Both the position numbers and the translations under genes were made by a program. The notes below the pieces were generated by a model that had not been told where the DNA came from, searched no databases, and saw nothing but the letters and a program-made list of their open reading frames with translations. A DNA stretch of 13,215 nucleotides, from assembly GCA_002498185.1 (NCBI GenBank), contig DAGO01000117.1, forward strand, positions 1 through 13,215, written 5' to 3'. This DNA comes from Euryarchaeota archaeon UBA10 (GTDB lineage Archaea; Thermoplasmatota; Poseidoniia; Poseidoniales; Poseidoniaceae). Shown piece by piece: positions 1 through 6,756 of the stretch. The first letter of the stretch is position 1. The number at the start of each line of letters is the position of its first letter.

Positions 1-9
1 CTATCAATT

Positions 10-1122
10 TCAAGAGAGGATTTGCTCTAGACAATCGTTCTTGATAGCCTTCTTGATTGAGCGAGCGATTCTACGCCCTGTAGACATGAAAGGCTCGTTG
101 ATATCACTGTAAGGTGAACCTCCAACGAATGGATTTGAACCAGCAACGATTCTAGCACTTATCTCGAAGACTCTGAATTCTAGTTTGTCTGTAACGATTG
201 TTTCTAAGCAGAATGAACCAATCATCCCACGGGAACCTTCCTCAAGTTCGAACGATGCTGCAACAGTTCCTTCTGCCATCTCGAAGGCTCTAGGAAGTAG
301 GCTCTCACGAATTACTACAGGCTGGTTTCCAGTTACTACGAATGAAGGCTCTAAGCTCATCTCACGCAGATCTCTTAGGCTTCCCAACTTGTAGAACTCA
401 TCAACATTGGATTCATCTCTTCTATCCATGCTCATCAATTCTAGTCTTCCAAGGTTCTTTCCGGCATTAGAGCCACGGCCTTGAACTTGGAAACCATCAT
501 CTGCAGTAGGGTCAAAGAAGAAGTGGAGGTAATATCGGCATCCTAGAACGTATTCTTGGATTGTGTATTCCTCCTCCAACTTGACATTTCTTCTGAAATC
601 TCGATAATCTCTAGCGATGAAATATCCTTCTCCGCCTTTAGCACCTGCATATTTTACAATTACAGGACCGTTGATGTCATGAGGGTCATCAATGACCTTT
701 GGCATAGAGCAACCGCCTTGTTCAAGCCATTGTCTCTGCCTTTCTCTGCTGCTTTCCCAGTGTAGAATGCCACGGTTTCCGAAAGTAGGAACTTGCAAAT
801 TCTTGAAGTTCTCACTACCAAGGTATTCAACCAATGAACCATGAGGCACAATAATCACATTGTTTTCTCTGAACCATTCAGCGTGGTCTAGCATCTCTTG
901 ATAGTTATCAAGCATCAACCACTCATCCGGGTCTGCTCCAGGAAATGCTGAATAGAATCTGCGTCTGTTTTCACCGACTGCAATGCCTAGAGTTCTGAAA
1001 CCTTCTTGGCGCGCACCGTGAAGGATTTGAAGCGATGAATGAGATGCGACCACACCAATTGTGATGTTGTCGGGGTCATAGGATACGAGCCAATTCCGCA
1101 AAAGTCCTATGTCTACGCCCAT
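10..1122 (-). CDS. purP: 5-formaminoimidazole-4-carboxamide ribonucleotide (FAICAR) synthetase, PurP family
   Basis: This cytoplasmic enzyme of purine synthesis joins free formate to AICAR with ATP to give FAICAR, the archaeal replacement for the folate-dependent PurH formyltransferase step. The 370-residue length is normal for PurP. The N-terminal preATP-grasp segment contains VASHSSLQILHGARQEGF (about 25-42). The ATP-grasp nucleotide strand is VIVKYAGAKGGEGYF (154-168), followed by the YTIQEYV strand (186-192). The C-terminal family signature runs from GMIGSFCLET (299-308) to EFRVFEISARIVAGSNPF (315-332), with the metal/ATP-binding acidic residues in FEISAR. The ATG start has a TATA-like ATATTAG centred about 26 nt upstream and no Shine-Dalgarno sequence, so the mRNA is probably leaderless. 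It diverges from a tryptophan 2,3-dioxygenase gene. Family membership is certain on motif grounds; PurP paralogues of unclear function exist in some archaea, but this copy looks complete. Confidence 0.93.
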   Translation of the reverse strand: MGVDIGLLRNWLVSYDPDNITIGVVASHSSLQILHGARQEGFRTLGIAVGENRRRFYSAFPGADPDEWLMLDNYQEMLDHAEWFRENNVIIVPHGSLVEYLGSENFKNLQVPTFGNRGILHWESSRERQRQWLEQGGCSMPKVIDDPHDINGPVIVKYAGAKGGEGYFIARDYRDFRRNVKLEEEYTIQEYVLGCRYYLHFFFDPTADDGFQVQGRGSNAGKNLGRLELMSMDRRDESNVDEFYKLGSLRDLREMSLEPSFVVTGNQPVVIRESLLPRAFEMAEGTVAASFELEEGSRGMIGSFCLETIVTDKLEFRVFEISARIVAGSNPFVGGSPYSDINEPFMSTGRRIARSIKKAIKNDCLEQILS

Positions 1123-1143
1123 GTCGACGGCTTCAGTGTCTTA

Positions 1144-1152
1144 CTAATATCC
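1144..1152 (-). promoter_or_regulatory. Candidate TATA box for purP
   Basis: Read on the minus strand this is GGATATTAG, centred about 26 nt upstream of the purP ATG. That is the spacing expected between an archaeal TATA box and its transcription start, so the purP message would begin at or within a few bases of the start codon. It is assigned by position and base composition only. Confidence 0.4.
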
Positions 1153-1260
1153 ATTACGCAAATAGAATACAATTTGCTTTGAAATATTTATCAAAAATCG
1201 TCTGCGAAGTAGTCAATTCTATCCGTCAAGGTTTCAAGCCCTGCCTTCTCTGCATTGAAT

Positions 1261-2343
1261 ATGAGCGGGAAGACTCCCAACAGTCGGATGACCTACGGAA
1301 ACTATCTCCAGCTAGACGAATTGCTGTCATTGCAATCGGGACCTGAAGGTCATAGCCCTGCGCCATCAAATCATGAAATGCATTTCATTGTGACACATCA
1401 AGCATTCGAGTTGTGGTTCAAGCAGATAAACAGAGAATTGGAAGATGTATTGGTTCTAATGGATGTACCCGAAGTCGACGAGAAGCAGATACCTGTCATT
1501 GTAAGCCATCTTGAACGCTGCTCGGAAATATTCCGTTTACTAGCCTCTCAATGGAAAGTTATGGAAACTCTTGCCCCTCAAGATTTCTTGGCGTTCAGAG
1601 ACCGTCTTGGTACCTCTTCTGGCTTCGAAAGCTGGCAAATGCGAACACTAGAGATGCTGCTGGGTCTAGATTCTGAGCAAAGGATTGGCGGAATGGACCC
1701 TATGGAGCATAATCGCAAATTGCATTCTGAAGGGAAATTGAGTGATTCGGTGATGCAAGAAATGAATCGTATCGACAGCATGCCTTCCTTGAATGAAGTC
1801 TTGCTAAGGTGGCTTTCTCGAACACCTGTTAATGGTGTATCTGGCGATGAAAATGTGCTTCGTGATTTTGTTGAAGGTCATCTAGAATCTATGAAGAAGC
1901 ACGGCGAGTCAGTAATTGCTCACATGGTTGAGATAGGACATGGTTCTGAAGAAATGATTCGTCCAAGAATACAATCTGGAATAGAGGGTGCGCGAAATTT
2001 CTTGTTGCCTGATGGAATTGTTTCAGCAGCAAGAGCAGGACTTCTTTTCATCGAATCATACCGTGAGTTACCTCTTCTTTCCTGGCCTAGAAGATTAATT
2101 GACACAGTGGTGGACTTAGAGGAATCAATGCTACTATTCCGCTCTCATCATGCTAGAATGGTTGAGAGAATGATCGGACGGAGAATGGGCACAGGCGGTT
2201 CTAGTGGAGTCGATTATCTAGATATGACCCTGAAGTATAGAATCTTCACAGACCTTTGGGCTGTAAGAACAATGCTTGTAAAGCGAGATGCTATTGAAAA
2301 TCCCGGCAACCCGGAATTTTACGGATATGCCTCTGAGAACTAA
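1261..2343 (+). CDS. kynA: Tryptophan 2,3-dioxygenase (heme enzyme, kynurenine pathway)
   Basis: The product opens the indole ring of L-tryptophan with O2 to give N-formylkynurenine, using a b-type heme in the cytoplasm. Counted from the ATG at 1261, the family start MTYGNYLQLDELLSLQ appears at residue 10. The distal-pocket motif FIVTHQAFELW is at 42-52 (His46 matches the catalytic-pocket histidine). FLAFRDRL followed by SGFESWQMR (109-128) is the substrate-carboxylate region. FRSHHARMVERMIG carries the proximal heme ligand, His297 by alignment to the human WRYNHVQMVQRMIG segment. GTGGSSG (310-316) is the substrate-binding loop. At 360 residues it is longer than many bacterial forms (about 280) but within the family range. 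An in-frame TTG lies two codons upstream (1255), and neither start has a clear Shine-Dalgarno sequence. The gene is uncommon in archaea and may have come from bacteria. It ends one base from the convergent rpoK stop. No kynurenine formamidase or kynureninase gene lies in the window. Confidence 0.93.
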   Translation: MSGKTPNSRMTYGNYLQLDELLSLQSGPEGHSPAPSNHEMHFIVTHQAFELWFKQINRELEDVLVLMDVPEVDEKQIPVIVSHLERCSEIFRLLASQWKVMETLAPQDFLAFRDRLGTSSGFESWQMRTLEMLLGLDSEQRIGGMDPMEHNRKLHSEGKLSDSVMQEMNRIDSMPSLNEVLLRWLSRTPVNGVSGDENVLRDFVEGHLESMKKHGESVIAHMVEIGHGSEEMIRPRIQSGIEGARNFLLPDGIVSAARAGLLFIESYRELPLLSWPRRLIDTVVDLEESMLLFRSHHARMVERMIGRRMGTGGSSGVDYLDMTLKYRIFTDLWAVRTMLVKRDAIENPGNPEFYGYASEN

Positions 2344-2344
2344 A

Positions 2345-2599
2345 TCACGAATCGTGAGGGTCAGTATCGATTGGAATTAGTTCATTGTCGTATTCGTACA
2401 TCGCAATTTTTAGCGGATCTAGAACGAATCTAACTGAAGCTTCTTCCATTCCATACAGTGAAACTAATTCTTCCTTAAACGCTTCACGTAGGACATCTTC
2501 TGGAGCGTTAAGTGGAGCGCCCATTCCAATTTGTAGAGCACGGGCTCCGATAATTCTGGCGCGTTCAAAGCGGGTGTGGGGATTCTTTGGCTTGACCAT
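2345..2599 (-). CDS. rpoK: DNA-directed RNA polymerase subunit K (Rpo6, omega/RPB6 homologue)
   Basis: This small subunit helps assemble and stabilise the archaeal RNA polymerase core. The hallmark TRFERARIIGARALQIGMGAPL (residues 9-30) matches the conserved family helix with its R-A-R-I-(I/L)-G-A-R-A-L-Q core. The second half, DPLKIAMYEYDNELIPI (about 61-77), matches the IA-x-x-E-(x)-PI segment. Two features are unusual. About 30 residues separate the halves, much longer than in compact archaeal RpoK proteins. The C terminus is acidic (IDTDPHDS) instead of ending in the usual basic Arg-containing tail. The ATG is preceded by GAGGTG five bases upstream, so this copy has a real leader. The gene lies downstream of the thioredoxin-like gene on the same strand with a 78-bp gap, and its stop is one base from that of the dioxygenase gene. 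The identification rests on the N-terminal motif. Confidence 0.86.
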   Translation of the reverse strand: MVKPKNPHTRFERARIIGARALQIGMGAPLNAPEDVLREAFKEELVSLYGMEEASVRFVLDPLKIAMYEYDNELIPIDTDPHDS

Positions 2600-2604
2600 A
2601 TTGA

Positions 2605-2610
2605 CACCTC
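2605..2610 (-). promoter_or_regulatory. Ribosome binding site of rpoK
   Basis: Read on the minus strand this is GAGGTG, five bases before the rpoK ATG. It fixes the start codon and shows that this gene is translated from a leadered message, unlike purP and ctaA nearby. A small inverted repeat GCAC-n5-GTGC lies immediately upstream. Confidence 0.6.
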
Positions 2611-2677
2611 ATGCACAGTTCGTGCGAGGTTTGGGACCATCGTCCTGTTTTTGAACCCTACGCAACAAGATAGCGAT

Positions 2678-3535
2678 TCATTCTTCTTCCATATGCGGCG
2701 TTGGAGACCTCATCACTTGGAATAATTGGTATGTTGCTGGGAGCGATATCATCAACAGTAAAATTGTGATAATGATCACGGTTGAACCACTAACATACTC
2801 ATCTTCGGTCCCAATCGAATCAATTCCGCCGTCTGGAATGTAATCATTTGCAGGCATAGATGAGCCTGAAATCAGTGCGATATAGCCCGGTTTTGATAGG
2901 ACAATCACAAGTTTGTCACCACTTATGTCCACCGAATTAGATTGTGAGTAATTTGTGTGATTAGTGACTAAATTGGTTAGGTTTTCATCTTCATGCAATG
3001 TCCAAATATCAATTGACATATTGGTGAAATTGCCCTCAAGTGAGATGTTTCCGTCAATTAGCGTGACATTTGAAATCCCAGAATAATTAGAATCATATTC
3101 AGAAACTAGTGAACTCAATTCTCTTGATTGAGTTGGTCCTGCAAAAATGTAGTGGCCATCTACTGCAAGTGTAGGATAGCCCCATAAGCCGTATACCTCA
3201 AGGAATCTGTCTTTTGATGCTTGCAACCAAAATTCATCGCTAGAGGATGGCCTGTGGCTGAGAATGACAGAGGAATCATCGGTGACATTTCGCAGTTGCT
3301 CCTCTACAGCAGGGCATTCTTCACACCAATCAGCTCCGTAATATTCGATTATGTGACTTGGACGCGAAACACATGTTTGGTTTTCCTCTTCGCAATTCAG
3401 GTCGATTACCAAAACATCGGCAACATAGCCTTCAGAGTGCGCACCTTGAATGCCGTGTGCATTTGACAGGGCCGGCAAAAATACAACCGTCGCAAACAGG
3501 CATGCAACAAGTATTGCCCTCATATTTTGGCGCAT
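2678..3535 (-). CDS. Exported, membrane-anchored thioredoxin-like protein
   Basis: This is probably a cell-surface thiol-disulfide protein. Residues 1-27 form a signal peptide (basic start, hydrophobic ILVACLFATVVFLPA, cut near SNA-HG). A thioredoxin fold follows, with the active site GADWCEECPAV (C71 and C74, CxxC) and the cis-proline loop GYPTLAVDG (119-127). A second cysteine pair, C48 and C55, sits upstream. The middle region (about 155-240) has many N-x-S/T sequons and may be a beta-rich surface domain. One hydrophobic helix at about 249-272 anchors it, leaving a short cytoplasmic tail. It diverges from ctaA over 44 bp. CtaA carries externally facing cysteine pairs, and oxidase assembly needs thiol chemistry, so a role in heme A synthase or CuA maturation is a reasonable inference. 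The start could instead be Met5 (3523), which would fit a leaderless message from the shared TTAAAA element. Confidence 0.82.
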   Translation of the reverse strand: MRQNMRAILVACLFATVVFLPALSNAHGIQGAHSEGYVADVLVIDLNCEEENQTCVSRPSHIIEYYGADWCEECPAVEEQLRNVTDDSSVILSHRPSSSDEFWLQASKDRFLEVYGLWGYPTLAVDGHYIFAGPTQSRELSSLVSEYDSNYSGISNVTLIDGNISLEGNFTNMSIDIWTLHEDENLTNLVTNHTNYSQSNSVDISGDKLVIVLSKPGYIALISGSSMPANDYIPDGGIDSIGTEDEYVSGSTVIIITILLLMISLPATYQLFQVMRSPTPHMEEE

Positions 3536-3548
3536 GAAGTCCGGTTTG

Positions 3549-3554
3549 TTAAAA
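3549..3554 (+). promoter_or_regulatory. Candidate TATA element shared by ctaA and the thioredoxin-like gene
   Basis: TTAAAA lies alone in the 44-bp gap between two divergent genes. It is centred about 28 nt before the ctaA ATG, the archaeal TATA-to-start spacing, so ctaA would be leaderless. Its complement TTTTAA could serve the opposite gene, most easily if that protein starts at Met5 (3523). The assignment rests on position and composition. Confidence 0.45.
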
Positions 3555-3579
3555 GGGAGCCTCTAACCCCCCAGAATCA

Positions 3580-4626
3580 ATGGAATCCAAATGGTTCCGC
3601 CGACCCTCCACTTTGCCTCTCGCGATTGCGATTATGGCAATGATGATCATAGTAGTAGGAGGTACGATTAGAATCTATGATGCGGGTGAATCTTGTCCTG
3701 ACTGGCCTCAGTGTTTTGGTACATGGGGATTTGATGTTTCCGAAGAAGACCAAGGGATTTGGTATGATGAGACTGGAGAATACGATAGCAGAGGCCCTGA
3801 CCAACGTTATACCACATTTGAGATATTCATTGAGTGGATTCACCGCGTATTAGCGAGCCTTATGGCTATACCAGTTTTGGCCAATTTCCTGATTATATTG
3901 AAACGTAGAGAGCAATATGGCTCATCACTGGTCAAAATATCATTCTTCACAGGAATATTGCTTACAATCCAAGGCATAGCAGGTGCTGTAACCGTGCGGT
4001 TTGATAATGCGGATTGGTCCGTAGCACTTCATCTTGGGCTGGCTTGTTGTTTTGTTTACATACTTCTGTGGCAGTTCTTTGCAATGAGGAAAATTGAGGG
4101 TGCCAACTGGAAAGTTTTCTCAGTTCCAGAAGAATTCAAACAGAGTCAGTACAAGCGATATACAATACTCACTGCATCCATCTTTTTGTTGCTAATACTA
4201 GGAGCTTGGGTTTCATCTTCTCCCAACGCAAATCAAGGATGTTCAATCGGATTCCCTGATGCTTGGCCTAAGTGTCAAGGCGATATTCTTCCAAGTTTAG
4301 ACAACAGCGGTATTTTGGTTCAAATGGTTCACAGAATCGGTGCAGGTGTCGTGGGTCTAGCGCTAATTTTCGGCGTCATGAAGTTCAAAGAAAATGCTCG
4401 AGAGCAGGGTGTTCATGCTGCCTATTCCAAATGCCTCGACACTGCTGGAGCATTTTGGCTAGCAAATGTATTCGTTGGCGGCCTGTACGTCGTTTATGCA
4501 AAAATGGGTGACTTCCCAGAAGGTCTTTCTTTGCTGCACTTAGTTTTAGGTGTTGCAAGTTTCTTGAGTGCTTCCATCGGCTTGATGTTGTTGCGATTAA
4601 GCGAAGAAGGTGCCGAGGATGAATGA
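3580..4626 (+). CDS. ctaA: Heme A synthase (CtaA/Cox15)
   Basis: This integral membrane enzyme oxidises the C8 methyl group of heme O to the formyl group of heme A for aa3-type cytochrome oxidases. At 348 residues it is the full-length, internally duplicated eight-helix form, not the half-size version known from some archaea. Half one has GGTIRIYDAGESCPDWPQC (C39, C45) and EWIHRVLA (E85, H88), with a second histidine in LHLGLACC (H151). Half two repeats the pattern with GCSIGFPDAWPKC (C221, C232), MVHRIGAG (H251) and LHLVLG (H320). These four histidines fit the two conserved heme-ligand pairs. The loop before H88 is longer and more acidic than usual. The ATG is probably leaderless, with TTAAAA about 28 nt upstream. 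The gene overlaps ctaB by 8 bp, so the two form an operon. Oxidase subunits are not in the window. Confidence 0.94.
   Translation: MESKWFRRPSTLPLAIAIMAMMIIVVGGTIRIYDAGESCPDWPQCFGTWGFDVSEEDQGIWYDETGEYDSRGPDQRYTTFEIFIEWIHRVLASLMAIPVLANFLIILKRREQYGSSLVKISFFTGILLTIQGIAGAVTVRFDNADWSVALHLGLACCFVYILLWQFFAMRKIEGANWKVFSVPEEFKQSQYKRYTILTASIFLLLILGAWVSSSPNANQGCSIGFPDAWPKCQGDILPSLDNSGILVQMVHRIGAGVVGLALIFGVMKFKENAREQGVHAAYSKCLDTAGAFWLANVFVGGLYVVYAKMGDFPEGLSLLHLVLGVASFLSASIGLMLLRLSEEGAEDE
4606..4612 (+). promoter_or_regulatory. Ribosome binding site of ctaB
   Basis: GAAGGTG ends six bases before the ATG at 4619, inside the end of ctaA. It decides the start: an upstream in-frame GTG at 4610 overlaps this site and cannot use it. 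It also implies translation coupled to ctaA. Confidence 0.5.
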
Positions 4627-5695
4627 GAAGCCAGGCTTGTTCACAATCTATCTGCAATTGATGAAATTGCGAGTAGTAGTATTGTTACAGATTACCGCAA
4701 TTTGTGCCATTGTTGCTCATGATTTAATGGTTAGAAGCGATGCGATACCAGGCGATAGGACCTGGATGGATACGCTTCAAGCATCTTTGGTGACATTATT
4801 GGGAGGTACCTTGGCCGCTGGTGGTTCTAATGCAATCAACATGGTATATGACAGTGATATAGACCCTGGAATGTCAAGAACTAGAACCAGGCCCATTCCA
4901 AATGGTTGGATTTCTCCTAATCATGCACTAATATTTGGAATTGTTATGGCCCTGCTGGGGTCTGCTGTATTCATCCCATTACACTGGAAAGCTGCCTTTT
5001 GGTCATTGTTTTCCGTTCTATTCTACGTATTCGTTTACACAATATGGCTGAAAAGGAGGACTCCTCAGAACATAGTGATTGGTGGAATTGCAGGTTCGAC
5101 TCCACCAGTTATTGGCTGGATTGTGGCTGCTTCAGTAAATATTCCAAACAACATGAATCCGTTTGACCTAGGTTCGCCAATTCCGTGGATGCTATTTATG
5201 CTGATATTCTCGTGGACACCTCCTCATTTCTGGGCTTTAGCATTGTATCGAAGTGGTGAATATGGTAAGGTTGGAATTCCCATGTTACCAGATGTAAAAG
5301 GAGCAGAACGGACATTAATGGAATCAAAATTCTACTGCATTTTGCTCTTCTTTATTGGCTCAGTTCCTTGTTTCTGGCCAGAATATGGTTTGCCGCTAGC
5401 TTGGGCCTTTATCTCTGGTTTCCTTACCTTGTGGTATTCAATATCGGTCTGGAAAATAGATCCTAATGAAGAACTGGATGCAAATGGAAGAATGCCACTC
5501 GCGTTTGCCTCGTTTATGCGCTCTCTTGGATACCTTGCATGGATGTTCATATCATTTGTATACATAGTAGCAGTTCCAAATGAATACATCTGGCATTATA
5601 CTGCGGCATTTATTGTCGCAGTTCCTCTTGTCAACAAGTTAGCAGTTAATTGGAAAGATTCCAATAAAAATCGCAAAGTGCTCAATGCTGAGTAA
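4619..5695 (+). CDS. ctaB: Protoheme IX farnesyltransferase (heme O synthase, CtaB/Cox10, UbiA superfamily)
   Basis: This membrane prenyltransferase attaches a farnesyl group to protoheme to make heme O, the substrate of CtaA. Counted from the ATG at 4619 (358 residues), the first Asp-rich motif is NMVYDSDIDPGMSRTRTRP (N74, D78, D80, D82). The family-specific stretch SWTPPHFWALALYRSGEYGK precedes the second acidic region GIPMLPDVKGAERT (D225). Repeated hydrophobic segments fit the nine-helix UbiA fold. The N-terminal LMKLRVVVLLQITAI segment matches the usual Cox10 start. The length is somewhat above bacterial CyoE/CtaB (about 300), owing to longer loops such as NIPNNMNPFDLGSP. It overlaps the end of ctaA by 8 bp. 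The products act in reverse gene order: CtaB first, then CtaA. A longer form starting at GTG 4610 is less likely. Confidence 0.95.
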   Translation: MNEKPGLFTIYLQLMKLRVVVLLQITAICAIVAHDLMVRSDAIPGDRTWMDTLQASLVTLLGGTLAAGGSNAINMVYDSDIDPGMSRTRTRPIPNGWISPNHALIFGIVMALLGSAVFIPLHWKAAFWSLFSVLFYVFVYTIWLKRRTPQNIVIGGIAGSTPPVIGWIVAASVNIPNNMNPFDLGSPIPWMLFMLIFSWTPPHFWALALYRSGEYGKVGIPMLPDVKGAERTLMESKFYCILLFFIGSVPCFWPEYGLPLAWAFISGFLTLWYSISVWKIDPNEELDANGRMPLAFASFMRSLGYLAWMFISFVYIVAVPNEYIWHYTAAFIVAVPLVNKLAVNWKDSNKNRKVLNAE

Positions 5696-5700
5696 TCTGC

Positions 5701-5722
5701 TAGGCGCTGAACGCGCTTATTT
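5701..5722 (+). terminator. Possible hairpin terminator after ctaB, merged with a promoter element
   Basis: Six bases after the ctaB stop, a stem of about seven pairs (core GCGC/GCGC, loop TGAAC) is followed by a short T-rich run. The same run, CTTATTTG (5716-5723), sits about 28 nt before the GTG of the next gene and so also looks like its TATA box. Either role alone, or both, is possible; the U-tract is weak. Confidence 0.3.
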
Positions 5723-5746
5723 GAATCTCAGGAATAACCGACAGGT

Positions 5747-6625
5747 GTGCGTACAGAGTATCTCTATGACATTTTGCTTGGTTCAAAGCCTAGCGAGAAG
5801 TTGCGATTTTTCTGCGTTAGAGGTGCTATCTTTGGCTTCCTATTACATCTAGCACTCTGCATTTTGTATCAGTTTGGGTTTATTGAATTGGGCGAGCAGT
5901 CTGGCGAATTGTTTGATTCATACCTTGACTCATTGTATACTCCTTTTTCGATATTTTTAGCCTACGAAGTATACGAGTTAATTCGTACTATACCCGAGTC
6001 TTTTACCAATTCAATAGGTAAACAATTTGAAATTATCACCCTATTAGTTGTTAGAGACATCCTCAAGAGGTTGTCAGATATCGATGCTTCAACAAGTTCT
6101 GCAATCGATGATAGCATCACCATATTGGCTGTAGAATCGATAGCGTTCCTAGTTTTGTTTTGTACAGCCTTACTGTTCAAGAGAGCAGGCGGTAAGCAGG
6201 GCCAGAGTAATTTTGCCAACAGTAAATTGGATACCTTTATCCTTCAGAAAAAATACCTCGCTATTCTATTGTTTGCTGTTTACATTCTTGTAGCAGTTTA
6301 CTCGTTATCTTCATGGACATTGGATGTGTTAGAGGGAGAAGGCACCACCAATCGAACAATTTTCTTCTTAGATTTCTTTACAATTCTAATCATGGCTGAT
6401 ATTCTAATTCTACTAATATCCTATCAGTACATCACAGATTTCTCGCATTTAGCGAGAAATACGGGATTCATCCTGTCCACTGTAATTTTGCGAGTAGCAA
6501 TAGCAAGCCCAGGAATCTCTGGTGCTATCATGTTCATCCTAGCTGGGGGCTTGGGAATTGCAGTACTATGGCTTTCTACATTGCTCAACAAGAAAGAAAG
6601 TCATGATTTCTCTGAAGCGGAGTGA
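5747..6625 (+). CDS. Polytopic membrane protein of unknown function
   Basis: I cannot assign a function. The 292-residue protein has six or seven predicted membrane helices at about 26-44, 64-80, 125-145, 170-187, 204-226, 240-256 and 259-280. Between helices two and three is a distinctive charged stretch: YEVYELIRTIPES (73-85), then GKQFEIITLLVVRDILKRL (91-109). It is amphipathic with regularly placed Arg/Lys and looks conserved; I recall similar segments in uncharacterised bacterial membrane proteins, which I could not check. Another intramembrane arginine, R249, lies in TVILRVAIASP. Charged residues inside helices suggest a channel, transporter or sensor, but no known motif supports one. 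The start is GTG, with a TATA-like CTTATTTG about 28 nt upstream and no Shine-Dalgarno sequence, consistent with a leaderless message. It follows ctaB by 51 bp and ends 13 bp from the convergent tRNA gene. Confidence 0.82.
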   Translation: MRTEYLYDILLGSKPSEKLRFFCVRGAIFGFLLHLALCILYQFGFIELGEQSGELFDSYLDSLYTPFSIFLAYEVYELIRTIPESFTNSIGKQFEIITLLVVRDILKRLSDIDASTSSAIDDSITILAVESIAFLVLFCTALLFKRAGGKQGQSNFANSKLDTFILQKKYLAILLFAVYILVAVYSLSSWTLDVLEGEGTTNRTIFFLDFFTILIMADILILLISYQYITDFSHLARNTGFILSTVILRVAIASPGISGAIMFILAGGLGIAVLWLSTLLNKKESHDFSEAE

Positions 6626-6638
6626 CTTCGTATTGAAG

Positions 6639-6721
6639 CGCGGCGAGGGGGATTCGAACCCCCGTGGGAAGACCCATCGGATTAGCAATCCGACGCAATG
6701 GCCAGGCTATGCGATCGCCGC
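6639..6721 (-). tRNA. tRNA-Ser (anticodon GCU)
   Basis: Read on the minus strand, the acceptor stem is GCGGCGA (6721-6715) paired with TCGCCGC (6646-6640), followed by discriminator G, the serine identity base. The anticodon arm TCGGA-TTGCTAA-TCCGA gives anticodon GCT, which reads AGC and AGU serine codons. A class II variable arm (GGG-TCTT-CCC) follows, then the T arm GGGGG-TTCGAAT-CCCCC. The D arm contains AGCCTGGCC. CCA is not encoded, so it must be added by a nucleotidyltransferase. No intron is visible. The gene faces the membrane protein gene tail to tail. Confidence 0.96.
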
Positions 6722-6748
6722 AAGCAAACGGCCCACTTTGCTATTTGA

Positions 6749-6756
6749 GATAAAAC
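6749..6756 (-). promoter_or_regulatory. Candidate TATA box of tRNA-Ser
   Basis: Read on the minus strand this is GTTTTATC, centred about 31 nt upstream of the mature tRNA 5' end. That position would start transcription a few bases before the tRNA. It is squeezed into the 50 bp between the tRNA and the preceding minus-strand gene. Confidence 0.45.

Noticed and set aside
185..851. Open frames antisense to or within purP
   Set aside because: They follow the codon phase of purP on the opposite strand, encode no recognisable motif and have no start signals.
2345..2357. Perfect inverted repeat TCACGA-A-TCGTGA at the convergent stop codons
   Set aside because: The one-base loop cannot form a normal RNA hairpin, there is no T-run, and it lies in the rpoK coding end. 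A dimeric protein site is possible but unsupported.
2385..2654. 89-codon plus-strand open frame over rpoK
   Set aside because: It is the antisense of a gene with a clear RNA polymerase subunit signature, and its own product has no motif.
2600..2677. Possible tRNA or small RNA between rpoK and the thioredoxin-like gene
   Set aside because: Two small stems (GCAC/GTGC and GGAC/GTCC) are present, but no acceptor, anticodon or T arm can be drawn and the region is too short.
4272..4657. Overlapping open frames within ctaA on both strands
   Set aside because: ctaA has clear heme A synthase motifs through this stretch; the alternatives are Arg/Ser/His-rich and look like shadow translations.
6639..6721. 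tRNA as an integration site for a mobile element
   Set aside because: No integrase, no duplicated tRNA 3' end and no shift in gene style are seen around it.
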